Positions 63,104 to 64,000 of a DNA stretch of 64,000 bases are shown here, one piece after another. Source of the stretch: Methylobacterium tardum (lineage in GTDB: Bacteria > Pseudomonadota > Alphaproteobacteria > Rhizobiales > Beijerinckiaceae); assembly GCF_023546765.1 (NCBI RefSeq), contig NZ_CP097484.1, positions 3,566,001 through 3,630,000 of the forward strand, given 5' to 3'. The stretch's first letter is position 1. Each line of letters starts with the position of its first letter. The notes beneath the pieces were generated by a model that saw only the letters and a list, made by a program, of their open reading frames with translations, was not told the DNA's origin and ran no database searches. A program made the translations under genes and the position numbers.

Positions 63104-64000
63104 ATGATCGTGCCCTTCATCAACTTCCCCCTCGGCTCGTCGGTCAGGATCGAGGACGTCACGCATACGTACATGTCGCGCGAGCAGGCCGGCTGCGTGT
63201 TCCGGAGCGAGGTGGACGGGCGCACGGTGACGCACGGATCCAAGGAGATCGCGTCGCTCTACTTCTCCGGGAAGTTCGTGATCCCGAGGCAGCTGCACCC
63301 GGCCCTGCCGGCCGGCATCCGCGAGAACCTGCGGCGGAGCCTGTCCGAGTTCCCCGACCACAGGCAGGCGGAGGCCGAGCGCCGCCTGGACTACGTCATG
63401 ACGATCGACGGGCTGGAGGAGCGCCGGAAGAACGGCGACGGAACGCTGTTCCGGCGCAACGCACGCCGGTACGCGTCCGTGGCCCGGGCGGTGGCGAGCC
63501 TCAGGCGGCGCCGGGCCGGCGTCCCGGGCCTCCTGCCCGACGCCGCGGCGCGGAAGCAGGCGAGGGCCGAGGCCACGCCGTCCGCCCCCACGCTGCGGGA
63601 TTGGATGCGGCGCTGGGAGCGGTCCGGCCGCGAGCCCTCCGCCCTGGTGCGGCTCGACGATCGCAAGGGGCGCAAGCCCAGGAGCTGGCGCCCGCCCTCG
63701 CCGACCTCATGGCCGAAGCCGTCAGGACCTTCTACCGCCAGGAGGAAGGGCCGACGATCCGCCTGCTCCACGAGTACGTGGCGGGGCGCGTCCAGCAGCA
63801 CAACCGGGAGACCGGCGACAGGCTCACGCCGCTCACGGAGACGGCGCTCCACCGTTTCGTCACGGGGCGCTTCGGCGCCCGCGAGCTCGCCGAGGCCCGG
63901 CTCAAGCCGCGCAAGGCGGCGATGCGCTTCGACGCCAAGCGGCGCCGGGCCTCGCCAAAGAAGGCGTGCGAGGTCATCGAGATCGATCACGTCCTCCTGG
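63104..64000 (+). pseudogene. tnsB: TnsB-like transposase, frameshifted and cut by the window end
   Basis: N-terminal part of a TnsB/Mu-type DDE transposase. MIVPFINFPLGSSVRIEDVT is followed by helical DNA-binding regions (YVMTIDGLEERRKNGDGTLF, APTLRDWMRRWERSGREPSA). The frame breaks near 63665; one added G in GGGG gives RKGAQAQELAPALADLMAEA. The restored frame continues with EGPTIRLLHEYVAGRVQQHN and reaches VIEIDHVLL at the very end, the first catalytic Asp of the integrase core. The remaining core and any tnsC/tniQ genes lie outside the window. It was probably complete in the original DNA. Confidence 0.75.

Noticed and set aside
1..64000. CRISPR arrays, rRNA and tRNA genes
   Set aside because: I read for regularly spaced direct repeats and for conserved tRNA/rRNA segments and saw none. 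A covariance-model search was not possible here, so a tRNA could have been missed.

Overview
The window is about 70% G+C and has the gene content of an accessory replicon or genomic island of a Rhizobiales-type alphaproteobacterium. Methylobacterium or Methylorubrum is my best guess, from the style of the DedA, Ca2+/Na+ antiporter, PAS, GGDEF/EAL, TniQ and KfrA-like proteins; this is inference, since no rRNA or other marker is present. No tRNA, rRNA or CRISPR array was recognised. Many genes look frameshifted. In at least nine of them a single added base, usually in a short homopolymer, restores a continuous recognisable protein, so systematic one-base under-calling is at least as likely as real decay. 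These are typed as pseudogene, with the full extent given.

Layout. 0.5-7.5 kb: PepSY protein, phospholipase D-like protein, DedA protein and Ca2+/Na+ antiporter, then a protein of unknown family that has a paralogue at 59.4 kb. 8.9-11.4 kb (minus): a DprA-like protein and a HAD-phosphoribosyltransferase-zinc ribbon fusion. 12.2-22.7 kb (minus): a DEDD exonuclease and a long, often translationally coupled cluster. It holds two ParA-like proteins without a P-loop, a DUF6634-like domain, an intact and a ligand-less metallophosphoesterase, a Lon-type AAA+ protein and a soluble FtsH-type AAA+ metalloprotease. 23.4-27.5 kb: small proteins, a diguanylate cyclase, and a MerR regulator beside a decayed cation-efflux gene. 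27.6-35.7 kb: an Mrr-STAND NTPase, a CsoR/FrmR-like repressor, a HEPN-motif protein, a TniQ-like protein and a tandem Endo VII/HNH-like protein. 36-41.7 kb: GGDEF-EAL and PAS signalling proteins and a LysR remnant. 41.7-45.4 kb: a second TniQ-like protein abutting an AAA+ fragment, and a Lit-like peptidase.

45.5-52.9 kb (minus) is the most striking block. In transcription order it encodes a sigma factor, an HTH-like protein, an ImmA/IrrE-UvrD helicase-nuclease fusion, a multiubiquitin/E2-like fusion, a JAB/E1 fusion and a DUF6527 protein, with overlapping genes at four of the five junctions. It reads as a self-regulated DNA-damage or invasion response joined to a bacterial ubiquitin-like pathway.

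53-64 kb: two coupled metallophosphoesterases, a KfrA-like plasmid protein, a second HEPN-like protein, small proteins including DUF2188, an XRE regulator followed by a TIR protein with a histone-H1-like tail, and finally Tn7-type genes: a broken TnsB-like gene, a TnsA-like endonuclease with its catalytic residues, and a TnsB-like transposase running off the end. Overall this looks like a defence and mobile-element island in which several modules (DprA/PRTase, Mrr-STAND, HEPN, Lit, ubiquitin-like, TIR) probably act against phages or plasmids. That role is inferred from family membership, not shown.
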